Counted from the first letter of the stretch, positions 12,085 through 22,717 are shown. The stretch: DNA of 64,000 nt from Tenebrio molitor (GCF_963966145.1 NC_091046.1:19716001-19780000), one strand, 5' to 3'. Notes: generated by a model from the letters alone, not told the origin. Made by a program: numbers and translations.

Positions 12085-12178
12085 CGGGTGGTTCAACGAG
12101 CAGATGCATCTCACACCCTCTAGCGGTTGTATCATTCATCATTTTCACGCCGATAGGGTCAATAACGCAATCATTCCT
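12085..12178 (-). CDS. Candidate internal exon of an unknown host gene (94 bp)
   Basis: On the minus strand a pyrimidine/T-rich run ending TTTTTTAG precedes the segment, and GTGAGT, the consensus 5' splice site, follows it directly. Only one of the three frames is open across all 94 bases, starting RNDCVIDPIGV and ending EMHLLVEPP plus one base of the next codon, so the implied phases are 0 in and 1 out. Base composition is much less AT-biased than the surroundings. There are two cysteines. I do not recognise the protein family. A segment ending L-x-V-x-PP can occur at the end of an Ig-like domain, but that is weak. If it is real, a host gene runs on the minus strand and much of this window is intron. 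Confidence 0.45.
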
Positions 12179-12686
12179 CTAAAAAACATAAATGAATAAT
12201 AAAGATAAGTATTCTATTCCGTTTATAGATTTCATTCTAGCTTGGCTGTACATCTTATAATTAATTTTTGCAAACTACCGCTGCAAAATGTACATCATTA
12301 TTAACAACACAGTTTCCTAGCATCTTTAGGTATATAAATAAAGAGTGCTTTTTAGATTTTTACGCAAAGAATGTATTTATATTTAATAAGGTATAATTAT
12401 GCAGTATACATCCTAGACACAGCAATAAATAAATAACAACAGTTGCTTAAACATGACACAGTGAAAATGCTCGACTGGTATAAAGAGCGACTTTGTTAAA
12501 TTTTAGTCCCGAATGTTAATCCAGAGGTTTTTTTTTACTCCGATTTTCATACCACGGACAACGTATAGTTATAATTACAGGTAAAATCAAAATATTTAAG
12601 TAGCTTTGCTTCAAGTATAGTAAATTTCTTGAAAAATTGTGTTAATAACACGGTGGGTTTAATTTATACCCGTGGATACTTAATAC

Positions 12687-12890
12687 ATAGTATATTATGA
12701 TACAAGTTTGTCAGGAAGCCTTTAAAGCACGCGCGACGAGTTTAAGAGTTTAAGAGAGTTTAACGTCGCAAGTGCTTTACAGGCCCTTATAAACGTGTAT
12801 CATACGTTATTTTTTATTATACCTGCACTACAATCTGAAAATTATAACAAAAAAAGTAGATTGAAACACCTTTTCCAAAGTAATCTGTGT
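12687..12890. repeat. Dispersed repeat F, copy 1, with internal palindrome
   Basis: About 200 bp are shared in the same orientation with 21811-22001. Shared parts include TAGTATATTATGATACAAG, AAAGCACGCGCGACGAGTTT and TTATACCTGCACTACAATCT. The first 130 bp fold back (ATGATACAAG...CTTTAAAGCAC...AACGTCGC...GTGCTTT...GTATCAT). No coding frame is present. Copy 1 has an extra TTTAAGAGAG at the loop. Confidence 0.8.
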
Positions 12891-13036
12891 CATTAATCGT
12901 TGATATAGAAATGGTCAATTGTTGTTTCGTTGCTATCATAAATTGTGTATAAATATCTATTTATCATTGTTCAAAATGTAGGTGAATTTGTTGTTACCTA
13001 AGCAACCTTAACGGTGCTAAAGCTTTAAAAGCTTTA

Positions 13037-13149
13037 GGCCCAGTTTATTCACCTTCAAGTAAATTTATCTGATCAGTAGTTGCTGCTATTGGTAGATCCA
13101 TGGTAATTACCGTTCAAATAAAGTTACTTAAAGGTCAATAAACCGGGCC
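13037..13149. mobile_element. 113-bp inverted-repeat element with TTA target duplication
   Basis: The ends are GGCCCAGTTTATTCACCTT and the inverse of GGCCCGGTTTATTGACCTT. TTA flanks both sides (13034-13036 and 13150-13152). A three-base TTA duplication and GGSCC-type ends are typical of the PIF/Harbinger superfamily, so this is probably a Harbinger-type MITE. There is no coding frame. Confidence 0.75.
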
Positions 13150-13551
13150 TTAGTGTTTTAAAGGGCCTTTTTGGCCTATTAACGAACGCGACGTCATCAT
13201 CTGAGATGTCCTTATAGCCATTAATTCACGAAACATTTTACGAAAATTTTTAGGCTTGATGCGGAATTATCTTGTCATGCATGTCAGTTTAAATTACAAA
13301 ATGTGTTAAGAATTATTTTTCAGGATTTATCAGACAGCAAATTCGCGACCGTATTTTTGACAATTTTATGTATATCAGAGGACGTACATACAAGATTATC
13401 TTCTATATTCGTGACAATTTGGATAAAACAAAAAGCGACTTGATCAAATTTTCACTTTTAAAATTAAGCAATTACCAGCAGCCACAAAAATCGACTAAAG
13501 TAAACATTTTTGTTTAGAAACAGCTTAAAAAGGGTAAATTACAAAAAATAT

Positions 13552-13672
13552 TATAAAAAACTCGTTTCATAAGACGTTGAAGCGCTCATTTTTTAAAATA
13601 ACTCGTGTCTACGCCACTCGTTTTTTAAATTTGAATTCGTGCTTCAAGACTAGCCTTATGAATTCAAAAATA
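13552..13672. repeat. Fold-back palindrome
   Basis: CTCGTTTCATAAGACGTTGA on the left pairs with TCAAGACTAGCCTTATGAAT on the right. ATTTTTTAAAATAACTCG pairs imperfectly with CGTTTTTTAAATTTG. The centre is ACTCGTGTCTACGCCACTCG. Confidence 0.6.
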
Positions 13673-14229
13673 AAATCAAACTGGGTAGGTTCCGTTTAAA
13701 AAAACATAACTTTTGTGTTTTTTATAATATTGAGACATACTGTATAAATACCGCAATATTTTCCGAATATGCAGTAGAAGTGCAGCTATCATCTAGAAAA
13801 AAGAAAAAGTTGATATCTTTAATAACAAACAAGTTATGGAGCTTTTTCGCAACTGTGGGACATCTGTATATACTTACTTCTTCTTTGAATATTGTTACTC
13901 ACCTATTTAACCTTCAATTAAAAATGACAAGACATTTTTTGAGACAAAACAAACGGAAATTTCGTTAAGTGGCTCTCTTTAATTTTATTCTGGTATTGCA
14001 TATTTTTTGCTGCTCATCTTTCACAATAGATTCTTCAGATTAGAAATATGATCATTGTGTCGTTTCGTTTCGTCAAAAACACATTGTGCCCTGAAAAGTG
14101 ACAAAACTATTAATTCCCCAGATTAAATTAAGAGTTTTCAGAGAATCTGTTGTAGCTGTTAATAAATTGTGATTAATTTTTTCTGAGGCAATCCGAGTGT
14201 TTCTGGAATTAAGATAACGCAAATAACAG

Positions 14230-14480
14230 GGGGTGTATTCTTCAATCTCGAGTGATAAATGTCGCATGCGACATTTGTAAATTCGAGTACAATTCTCGTT
14301 TCATTCGCGTTTTAAACTGGCCCAATCATGCCAAAAAAAGTCCAATTTACACACGAACTCGTTAAATAAACTACTATTCGCGTGGGATTCAAGAATGGAA
14401 AACATTTGTAGTGTGCGACAACAACCGTTCGAGATATGTCGTATGCGACATGAACTAATCGAGATTGAAGAATACACGCC
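14230..14480. mobile_element. 251-bp inverted-repeat element with CAG target duplication
   Basis: The ends start GGGGTGTATTCTTCAATCTC on the left and read as the inverse of GGCGTGTATTCTTCAATCTC on the right, followed inside by ATGTCGCATGCGACAT and ATGTCGCATACGACAT. CAG flanks both sides (14227-14229 and 14481-14483). A 3-bp duplication suits PIF/Harbinger-type elements. There is no coding frame. Confidence 0.7.
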
Positions 14481-14791
14481 CAGAAGATCATTTTTTTCGG
14501 CTTCCGTCTAGAAACACTGATTTTTCACTCGTCTAAATTGTCTGGGCTGACGCCTCTGCTCCACAAACCGTGCTTGCACTTGCAAAATGGTATTTTCTAG
14601 CCTTGTAATACAAATAACTATTTGTGTTAGTGAACACTTTTGAACACTCAATTTTCTGCTCAGTGGATTGGCAACAGGGGCCCAGTGAAGTGGCGTACAA
14701 TATCACCCAATCTAAAGACTTTAGATCAAAGTTATTATTGATTGGAGACAAATAACTTGCATTTGAAACATTTAGCAAACTGACGTTTTGC

Positions 14792-15032
14792 CGGGTGACT
14801 GACGATAAACCTTTGATCCTATATCTTGCTTATTTTTTACCGATTTGAATAAGTGACACTTCAAATGAAATAATTTTGAAAACACTTAAATACCAAGTAA
14901 ATTAATAATTTTTCTTGTGTCCAATTTTTGACAGATGAACATCAACTCGTTTTTTTCAAATGGCATCGTAAATTTTATTATTATTTCAGAGATTTTTTTC
15001 TCAATATAAAAATGCAAAGAACTATATCTTAT
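14792..15032. mobile_element. Solo left end of mariner family C
   Basis: Starting CGGGTGACTGACGATAAACC, this segment follows the first 240 bp of the element at 4241 closely (TATCTTGCTTATTTTT, GACAGATGAACATCA, ATATAAAAATGCAAAGAACT). The transposase part and right end are missing. It runs straight into the end of another element. Confidence 0.8.
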
Positions 15033-15086
15033 TGTGGGTTGCATTGTCAATTCCGTCGAGCTCATTATAGCTCGTGAAATACCATG
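15033..15086. mobile_element. Right end of the 5457-type MITE
   Basis: TTGTGGGTTGCATTGTCAAT, CCGTCGAGCTCATTATAGCT and CGTGAAATACCATGTA match the right end of the element at 5457-5625. Only one end is present, so this is a truncated copy or a junction of two elements. Confidence 0.65.
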
Positions 15087-15098
15087 TATAGGAGGGAA

Positions 15099-15248
15099 AT
15101 GAAAGGATTGAAAGATGAGAATGGAAAACTATTGAAAGAAAATAGAGGACTGAAAGCAGAAATGCATAGAATAGATAAAAAGGTGGAGGTAACGAAAAAA
15201 GACGTAATAATGTTGTCGTTCAGGAGAATGGAGCGCAGGACTTTTTAA
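15099..15248 (+). pseudogene. LINE ORF1-like coiled-coil scrap
   Basis: This is a 49-codon frame, strongly charged and heptad-like: KGLKDENGKLLKENRGLKAE then RIDKKVEVTKKDVIMLSFRR. Such a coiled coil just before an R-rich segment resembles the start of open frames in insect RTE-like elements. Similar lysine/glutamate-rich pieces on the same strand continue at about 15700-15775 and 16340-16520, split by the element at 15778. I cannot confirm identity without a database search. Confidence 0.35.
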
Positions 15249-15777
15249 AAAAGCACTGGAACATATAAAAAATTTTCATTGTGTATCAAACTTTCGCTTT
15301 GTCACAAATTGTCAGATTAATCGTTGTCACATTGACATCACTCTCTTGTAAAATTAAAATAATGTCTAATTTTTCCGACGTTCAAAAAGAAACCATCCAA
15401 AAAAACCGATTCTGTGAATAATTACCAATTATTTAATTGGGAAAACAAACAATATTATTCAATATGAAACAAACTGAACTTTAACTTGATGGTTTTGACC
15501 ACGGTTTTGACAAATAAACGTCATTAACCCCGTCATAATTTTTATAACCTTTTCGTAAAAAAACAAATTCAACCGATACAAATTTTGTAATTTTTGACTT
15601 TATACATTTGTGATCTTGTTGCAGCTTTTAATGTCCACCGATGGTACTTACATGTAAAAAATGCAACGAAAATTGGGGATAAGACATGTTTGATACAATG
15701 GAAGAATACAACTAACAAGATAAAGAGAATGAAAAATAAATGAAAATTACGAAATCTAAAAGACGAATAGATTTATA

Positions 15778-16336
15778 CAGGGTTATTCACGTAAGATGAC
15801 TAGCCTGACGAGGTAAAAATACAACCCAAAATACACTTTACAAAGCATTCATTGTGTTTTCGTATTTAAAAATTAAATCAGGAATCCAAGTAGGTATTCT
15901 ATTAATTTGAAAAGGTTTTCGAACGATGACACAACCGATATTATCCTACTTACCCATTACTTTTGTGATTTTAATTGCTTATTATTGTTATTAAATCATA
16001 TTTTGCTGAGAGAGGTATTTTTCTGTCAGAACTTGACATTCATTAGGCTGACGTTAAATGCTGTCTATGTTTTATGCGCATTGTGATAATTGGTGCGATT
16101 CTGTTTTAAAATTTACCAATATTGCTATATAACAATGTTGTATTTGCTATGATATGAAGCTGTTGATTGGTTGCATCTATGCAAAATCAATGTCGTTCAA
16201 TAACAATATTGCTAAATTTTGAAACAGACGCGGACTAATAGACGGATAATATAATAGGGATCGAGATTGCTTTGTGAATTGTCTTTTGAGTTGGATTTTT
16301 ATCTGGTTAGGCTCGTCATCTTACGTGAATAACCCT
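15778..16336. mobile_element. 559-bp inverted-repeat element, TA flanked
   Basis: The ends are CAGGGTTATTCACGTAAGAT and the exact inverse at 16317-16336. The inverted match extends through GACTAGCCTGACG / CGTCATCTTACG. TA flanks both ends (15776-15777, 16337-16338). Inside, 16092-16234 forms its own palindrome (TCTGTTTTAAAATTTACCAA against TTGCTAAATTTTGAAACAGA), which may be a second element. No coding frame is present. It interrupts the LINE-like scrap that starts at 15099. Confidence 0.85.
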
Positions 16337-16617
16337 GTACAAATGAAGATTGGCCAAATAATGAAAGAGAAATACAGAAGACAATAAAAATGGCAGCAAA
16401 TGAGGAAGAAAAGAACTGAAAGACAGTAAAAGTAGGTTATCATTGATAAAATGGAATGGAAATAGAACCTCCGTAAAACAGAGCTGAAACTACCGAGACA
16501 AAACGCACAAAACTAACTAAATAGTAAATAAAAGAAAAGTACAACGTGGGACAGGGAAATATTCCCTATTTTCTCTGGGGAAACAGTTCTCGGACACTCT
16601 GTGTATACAGGCTGTAA

Positions 16618-17928
16618 TAAAAATACACGGAAATCTGAACCCGTAAGTACTGAATCCTCCCACGTCAATGGAAACATAATGCGTTTTTTGAAAAATGTAA
16701 GAATACGTGAACAAATGGTATGGCAATTTAGGCAATAAATTGTGGACACGTAACTGTCTCGGTTTCATAGTAGAAATTAAAAAAGCAATAGTAAAGAAAA
16801 AGCGAACTCCCGCTTTTTACATGCTTCATATACTCTTGTATGACAAAAAAAGGATCTTCTTATCAGAGTTTGGGTTGGTGTAAATCAGTTATTAGTTGCA
16901 GCTCTACAAACGGTGCAATATATTAAAATTATTAAATTTTACAAACGTGAAATGGACGGATATGGTGCTCGCCTACGGTGCGGAGGGTGGTAACGCGGTC
17001 CAAGCGCAAATGCTGTACCGGGAACAGTTTCCAGACAGGGTTGTACCTAATTCAAAAACGTTTACTTCCCCGGTCCAACGGTTGAGAGACACGGGAATCG
17101 TGGTAGAGATCGTTCCCAGCGGGTACTGGATGTTGAACCACAGATTTTAGAAGCAGTCGAAGCAAATTCTGGAACAAGTACGCGAAGAGTAGCACTCCGG
17201 GTAGGAGTTTCACATCATGTAGTATAAGTCATTCAGCCCACAACAATTTTCTGTTAATGTTTGGGCAGATATTGTCCGTGATACAGATAATTTAATTGGA
17301 CCACACATTTTGCTGAATCGTTTAAATGGTGAAGAATACCTTCGATTTTTGTGTGATACTTTGCCTGAGTTGTTGCACGAATTGCCCTTAAACATCATGC
17401 AAGAAATGTGGCATCTGCATGATGGCACCACACTACATTACGAGTATGCTCGCTAAGTTACGAAGTGGTTGACCCAAAACTACCCTGAAAGGTGGATTGG
17501 ACAAAACGGTCCAACACTTTGGCCGCCAAGATCTTCAGATTTAAATAAGTACGATACAGATAAATTTGGTAGAATCACTAACTGGACTAGTCGTAGAAGC
17601 TGCTGCCCAAAGGCGGGAAGATCGGGAAGTTTTCTCAAGGGTTCGTGCATCGTGCCCGGGAGGTACTAAAGGTATGGTAAAAGTAAAAATGCTTTGTACG
17701 TTTTTTCGACACAATTCAGTGTCAGTGTCAAATGTCTTGTGTGGAATAATCGTTTTCGTTGTGGCTTTTTATCATTTCCCTTTCATTTGCTCTTCATTAG
17801 CATCGACTACGGTCCGGAATAAAGTGAATTTTGAATTTTTAAATTCGCAATTTCAGCCAGTGCAACATCTTCAAATATCGTGGTGGTTTACGACTTAAAA
17901 TATTTCCGCGTATTTTGATTACACCCTG
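16618..17928 (+). mobile_element. Tc1/mariner-type DNA transposon, decayed (family B)
   Basis: The left end CAGGCTGTAATAAAAATACA matches the inverse of the right end (CAGGGTGTAATCAAAATACG). TA lies at both flanks (16616-16617, 17929-17930). The 1.3-kb length fits a mariner that once carried one transposase gene, and its broken frames lie between the ends. Confidence 0.85.
16896..17700 (+). pseudogene. Broken mariner-type transposase with N-terminal HTH
   Basis: The first part (to about 17150) reads VKWTDMVLAYGAEGGNAVQA and then LYREQFPDRVVPNSKTF, the helix-turn-helix region seen at the start of many insect mariner-like transposases (DUF4817 type). After stops and a deletion, a frame at about 17250-17458 carries FSVNVWADI, LNGEEYLRFLCDTLPELL and MWHLHDGTTLHY. 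The LHDG segment corresponds to the catalytic Asp of the DDE triad (usual form HDGAPPHY). A stop then precedes WLTQNYPERWIGQNGPTLWP and PRSSDLN, the segment leading to the third acidic residue. The text diverges after SSDLN, and the C-terminal region is recognisable in another frame (VVEAAAQRREDREVFSRV). At least three breaks make this non-functional. Confidence 0.85.
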
Positions 17929-18113
17929 TATATAGAATATCAGAGAATGTTACCTAGAGCTTACTTATTACAGCGTGATCAACAATCACTGAGTCTGTTG
18001 CCAATGAAACAATTGAAAAATATTGGTGTTTTTCTGTTTCTTAATTGGCACTGACCGGATGTTTTAACTTGACATGACATTAAAAAAAAAGGTTATGTCG
18101 GGTATGTTTATGC

Positions 18114-19224
18114 CAAGGCCGTCTGAATCAAAAAGCTACGCTTATAAGGCCGTTTCATTGTCCATGATAATTGTTTCTGCAGAGTGGCCATGAAACAAAA
18201 GAAGACAGAACCTTATTGCGCGCCCTCGGTGGCCGATCAACGAATTAAAGCTACAATATTGGCGGCAATTTAAATAAAATATTGCCTTTCTATTTTACAT
18301 AAAATGCAGACAATGATAAGGACAATTTTTTAATTTTAATTTTAATACATGAAATATGTCTACATAGAAGCGAAGTCAACCACGAAATATGAAAAAACAA
18401 AATGAGCTTCCTCTTCTCACTTTTCGATCAATTACTTTTTAGTTTTCACAGTCAGAATCAGGAACCTCCAGTTATTAATTACTGTCATCTTATTAATGTT
18501 TTTGTTTTTTACATTTCTCCCACTGAAACTCCGCTTGAAATTCCTGTATCCCAAAATCCTGTAGAGTCTTTCGTCATTTCAACCATTCCTATCACATCCA
18601 AATCAATTCAAGTAAATAGTATTTCTGCGGAGTATATGGCTAATCTCCAGTACCACTGCAAAGTCTTGACCCAAAAACTGAAACGAACAAATTGTTTAGC
18701 TAAATTAAAGGATTTAGAGGAAGAGAAACGTAAAAATTCAAAAAATATGAACTTAATAAATAATATATGTAGTTCAAAACGCTGATGAGAAGGCCGTCTT
18801 TCTGATGGATCTTATAAACAACTATAGCAAAAGAGTACCGAGATGGTCTGAAATATCAGTCAGAACGTGTACAGTATGGAGATTCTGTTCAGCTAAAGGT
18901 TACGGGTTTTGACATAACAACTTAACAAAATTACCTTCAAAATCAACAATTTTGAGACATCTTGGAAAATTCGACGGTCAAAATAATGAATGTATCCAAA
19001 ATAAGCTCGGATCTTGGATATTTTATAGCACTCATGTTTTACTTGACGTTTTAAGCACTTAACTTCAAAGTAAAAAAAAAAGTCTCAATCGACTGCGTTT
19101 GAAATCGGTAGATGGAGCGCAAAAAGGTTCTGCCGCCCGAAATGTCACAGAAACAAAGTTTATATGGAAAAATCGAAAATTGAAACGGCCTTATAAGCGT
19201 AGCTTTTTGATTCAGATGGCCTTG
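18114..19224 (+). mobile_element. P-like DNA transposon, 1111 bp, internally decayed
   Basis: The element starts CAAGGCCGTCTGAATC and ends as its inverse. The terminal repeats (18114-18157 and 19181-19224) agree at 43 of 44 positions. A perfect 8-bp duplication, GTTTATGC, flanks it (18106-18113 and 19225-19232). CA/TG termini with an 8-bp target duplication are characteristic of P elements. Interior frames resemble the middle part of P-type transposases. The THAP domain at the start of the usual protein and the catalytic region are absent, so it is non-autonomous. Confidence 0.75.
18402..19040 (+). pseudogene. Remnant of P-type transposase (coiled coil and HTH region)
   Basis: The first frame (18402-18785) holds a lysine/glutamate-rich helix, YHCKVLTQKLKR then KLKDLEEEKRKNSK, like the leucine-zipper-like segment after the THAP domain in P transposases. 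The next frame (about 18786-18910) reads FLMDLINNYSKRVPRWSEIS and TCTVWRFCSAKGYGF. After a stop comes LPSKSTILRHLGKFDG. The order SxKGY then LPxxxTLxRxLG is the pattern seen at the start of the transposase core in P-element and THAP9-like proteins. No DDE residues can be placed because the frame ends near 19040. Family assignment is inference from motif order plus the element's 8-bp duplication. Confidence 0.5.
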
Positions 19225-19232
19225 GTTTATGC

Positions 19233-21100
19233 TATTACAAAAATGACCCTTTGATGGTAAATATCAAATTCGCCTGTCAACTCTGTCAAAACTGACAACC
19301 GGAAATGCGTTTAGATTACAGTGGTACCAAAATCATTCAAATTTTCATTGTTACCAACAGATTCAGTCATTCTTGATTACGTTGTAGAAACAAAGATAGG
19401 CCGTTATTTCTGCAAATAACATTCGACGAGTGTTTACTCAAGTTCACATATTAATTTAGTGTTGCTAGGGTTGGAAAACATTCAAGTTCAATGTCCTCTT
19501 TTACAATAGAACCAGATTCCACAGGTCACTAATCAAAAACTATTGCTTGTATAGAACATAACTATGAAAAGAGCTGCGTCAAGTATGAGTCCCAATTATT
19601 CAGTGCAATACAAAGTAAGCTGGTTAAGTGGTAGTATTCTAATTAGCAGACAGAAGCTTTTGTTGATTCACGGCATAACATACCAAAACAGGATTTTATA
19701 TTTAACTTACGGTGAGCTCAAATAAAAGTATGATCCACTCTTGTTTTTGTGCAAAGTTACAAAAGTGTATTTATAAAATTGTTACGTTTTGTCAACGATG
19801 AAATCGCTATTTCGTATCATCAATTTATACCTACATGTACCTATTTTGTTTGTGTAAAAGCAAGTAAGTAATTTACTGGAAAAGAAAATCATAAAATTTA
19901 TACCTCAGCAAAATAGCCCACAATAAGGAAGTCATTGTTTGATGGTTTTCACGATAAAGCCTTTTGTACTTAAGGGGTTGAATATAAATGAGAATTTTGT
20001 AACGATTTGAGATCTATGTTACACGTTGGTCAAACTTATGAGACTGAAAACCGTGATTCTGCTCTACTAAATATGCACATATTCAGATGGTCGTCTCTTC
20101 TTTCCTGTAAGTGTTGCATTTACTTTGATATAATATAAAACTTTACAGTTTGTGAATGTAATAGAAACATTAGTTTAAAAAGTAGAGAGTTAAATTATAT
20201 TAATATTTAATGAAAACGCTTGTGTCACGTTATACGCCTTAAACTTTCATTAGCAATTTATCATTTTAATTATAACAAAAAACTGTAAAAAATATGTAAG
20301 TAATAAGAAAAATAGATATTTTAAATGTCCTGGTTGATCCTGCGAAAAAGTTCGGGCGGGTTTAAAACTGGCGTCTTCAGCATCACAAATTTTAAACTTT
20401 TAGAATGAGTTAGTGCCTACTTATTTTACTTACTTTGTCCCCAAGGATCCCCAACCACCCCAACTACGAAATTCGCCTGTGTACAAAAAAGTAATTGGCC
20501 ACAACCAGGCTATTTTAATTTTCAAACTCGCCTATAATATTTCAAATATTGTCACATATCTCAAGAACTTTACCTTGTATCAATTCAATTTTTTACACGA
20601 CGGCGACGTACGAAAAATATGCTTCTTTCATAATCCGTCATTAAAAATGTAGAATGACACGACAAGTTTACGTCTCCCTATGCATTGACTTACATCTCAT
20701 GCATTTCATCATGCACTATCGCTTGTTCACAGTGATTACTTAAAAATCTAACTGTAAATGACTTACAGTCTTCTAGAAAATTTTGCCACAGCTTTTAACA
20801 ACAGAAATATGTACTTAAGTTAGTCTTTGTTTTTTAACACCCATTAAAATATTAATATTTTATTTATTCCTACACATCAAGAAAATTTCACCTAGTTCGT
20901 AGCGAAAAACAAAAATCGATTCACTGGAATGCTTAGATACATCTAACTGTCAATTTAAAAAAGAAAGATCGCATTTGGCAATTACGTACTTTAGTTCGTT
21001 AAACAAAATTCTTCAAACCTTCATTACAAATTATTTAAGACATGTTAAGAAACCAGGTAGGAATTTCAAATGATTTAGCTAGTTTACTTTACAGCCGCTC
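19233..21100. other. AT-rich stretch without recognisable gene
   Basis: No open frame has recognisable motifs. A 15-base match to the conserved 5' start of 18S rRNA lies at 20329-20343 (see findings). Nothing else stands out. Confidence 0.45.
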
Positions 21101-21105
21101 ATCAT

Positions 21106-21197
21106 CGCAGATAATAACTTCACGGACGCCCTCAGCGGAGATAATAACTTCACGGACGCTCCTCAGCGGAGATAATAACTTCACGGACGCTGGTCAG
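21106..21197. repeat. Tandem repeat, 30-31-bp unit, three copies
   Basis: Units begin at 21106, 21136 and 21167, each reading AGATAATAACTTCACGGACG followed by a variable CCCTCAG, CTCCTCAG or CTGGTCAG. The copies are nearly identical, so the array is young. Confidence 0.85.
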
Positions 21198-21498
21198 CTC
21201 GTTAGATGCCATGACAATGAAGTGACACTTTAGCATTATCAATGCAGCAGTGCATAGATGGCAGTCCTTTCGTGTGCTTAATCTAATTTAATCTACATAA
21301 ATCATCAGTGAACCTTTTCTCTGTTTTTTTAATTTTATTTATTTATTTATTACTAGAAAAGCAACAAAAGTGTATTTCAATATGTAATTCACATTTTTTT
21401 AAATAAATATGTGACATATTGAGTAACTCATGTAAATCAAATCTACCGTATCTTGGATTCAACATGGTTTTGCGATACTCTTGATAGTACATACAGTG

Positions 21499-21545
21499 CC
21501 TTTTTTAAACGCTAGCCATAGGGATTTACATGAAAAAAACTTTGG
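21499..21545. mobile_element. Left end related to the long-TIR element family D/E
   Basis: ACAGTGCCTTTTTTAAAC and then CCATAGGGATTTACATG resemble the termini of the elements at 38129 and 57245 (CAGTGCATTTTTT, CCATAGGGAATTGCATGG). An inverted counterpart lies at 36058-36107. Only single ends are seen. Confidence 0.45.
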
Positions 21546-21572
21546 ATCGTGTATTAACACGATCCAAAGTTT
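21537..21572. repeat. Perfect 15-bp hairpin
   Basis: AAACTTTGGATCGTG and CACGATCCAAAGTTT are exact reverse complements separated by TATTAA. It lies directly next to the element end at 21499. Confidence 0.9.
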
Positions 21573-21744
21573 ATTAGCTCATTAGCAGGATTTTTTAAGT
21601 GAAATTTGGCACAATATTAGATTATTATTTTATAAATCAATTTAAGTTTATTTTATAATACAGAATAAAATAATTACGGAATTAATTTAAAAAAAGTACT
21701 ATAGAAGACAGTTTGAACAATTTATGAAATGAAAATTCAAAAAT

Positions 21745-21806
21745 AATTAATAATAATAATTAATAAAATAATTAATAATAATAATTAATAAAATAATTAA
21801 TAATTA
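21745..21806. repeat. AT-rich tandem repeat, about 30-bp unit
   Basis: AATTAATAATAATAATTAAT and AAAATAATTAATAATAATAA recur in two full copies and a part. It immediately precedes copy 2 of repeat F. Confidence 0.7.
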
Positions 21807-21810
21807 ATGT

Positions 21811-22001
21811 AGTATATTATGATACAAGTCTATAAGGAAAGCCTTTAAAGCACGCGCGACGAGTTTAAGAGTTAACGTCGCAAGTACTTTAAAGGTTCTT
21901 GTAAACGTGTATCATACGCTATTTTTTATTATACCTGCACTACAATCTGAAATTTATAACAAAAAAAGTAAATTGAAATACCTTTTCCGAAGTAATCTGT
22001 G
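21811..22001. repeat. Dispersed repeat F, copy 2, with internal palindrome
   Basis: This is the same sequence as 12687-12890 in the same orientation, with scattered substitutions and a shorter loop. The arms GATACAAG...CTTTAAAGCAC and GTACTTTAAAG...GTATCAT fold back. The 3' part (TTATACCTGCACTACAATCT and CTTTTCCGAAGTAATCTGTG) is outside the hairpin. Confidence 0.8.
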
Positions 22002-22588
22002 TAACGAAATGACCACCTTGAGTAAATGAGTAGTAGGCAGATTATGTTCCGCCTCGTGTTTGGCTTATTCGCCACATGCTTTTGGTCCACCACACACCCG
22101 GCGACACGGCATTCAGGCCGGATTAATTTATCATTACGGTTATTAATATCATTCCACATATAAATTGCGGCAGATCGTGTAAAGTGGTTTCGTACATCAT
22201 GTGCCAAGGCGAAACGGGCATTTCATGAAAAAACTCAGCAGAATCTGTAAGATTAAGAAATTACATTATTCACCGACGTTTCATGATATGTGCCTAGGCT
22301 TTTCACGAAAAGACGTATTTCGCTAAGAGACTACAACATAATATCTATGTATCGATAGTGGTAATGTTGTTTAAGTTTTTCCTTTATTCTACCAAGATAT
22401 TAACTCTCCTTGAACATAGTGCTTTTTTCTTCCACATTCGATATAGAAATGAGGTAAAGGTCGAATATTCGTGTTTGAGATGAGAGCAGATTGTGATTGT
22501 ATTATGCCCAAAATATATGGTAAATTTTACAATGTAGTCTTTTCAATTTTTGAAAAATTAGTTTTGGAAATGTTCTCACAGCACTGTT

Positions 22589-22717
22589 GCCCCTGCGCAA
22601 GGATAAGAGAAAATCAGCATGGCCCCTGCGCAAATATAAGAAAATATCAGCGTATCCCTGTGCAAGGAAAAGAGAAGATCAGCATTGTCCCTGGTTGAGG
22701 ATAAGAGAAGATCTGTT
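22589..22717. repeat. Tandem repeat, 33-bp unit, about four copies
   Basis: Units start at 22589, 22622, 22655 and 22688. The type unit begins GCCCCTGCGCAAGGATAAGA and ends ATCAGCATG. 33 is a multiple of three, so it stays open in one frame (22471-22698), giving an 11-residue repeat such as GPCANIRKYQR. There is no evidence that it is translated. Confidence 0.85.
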
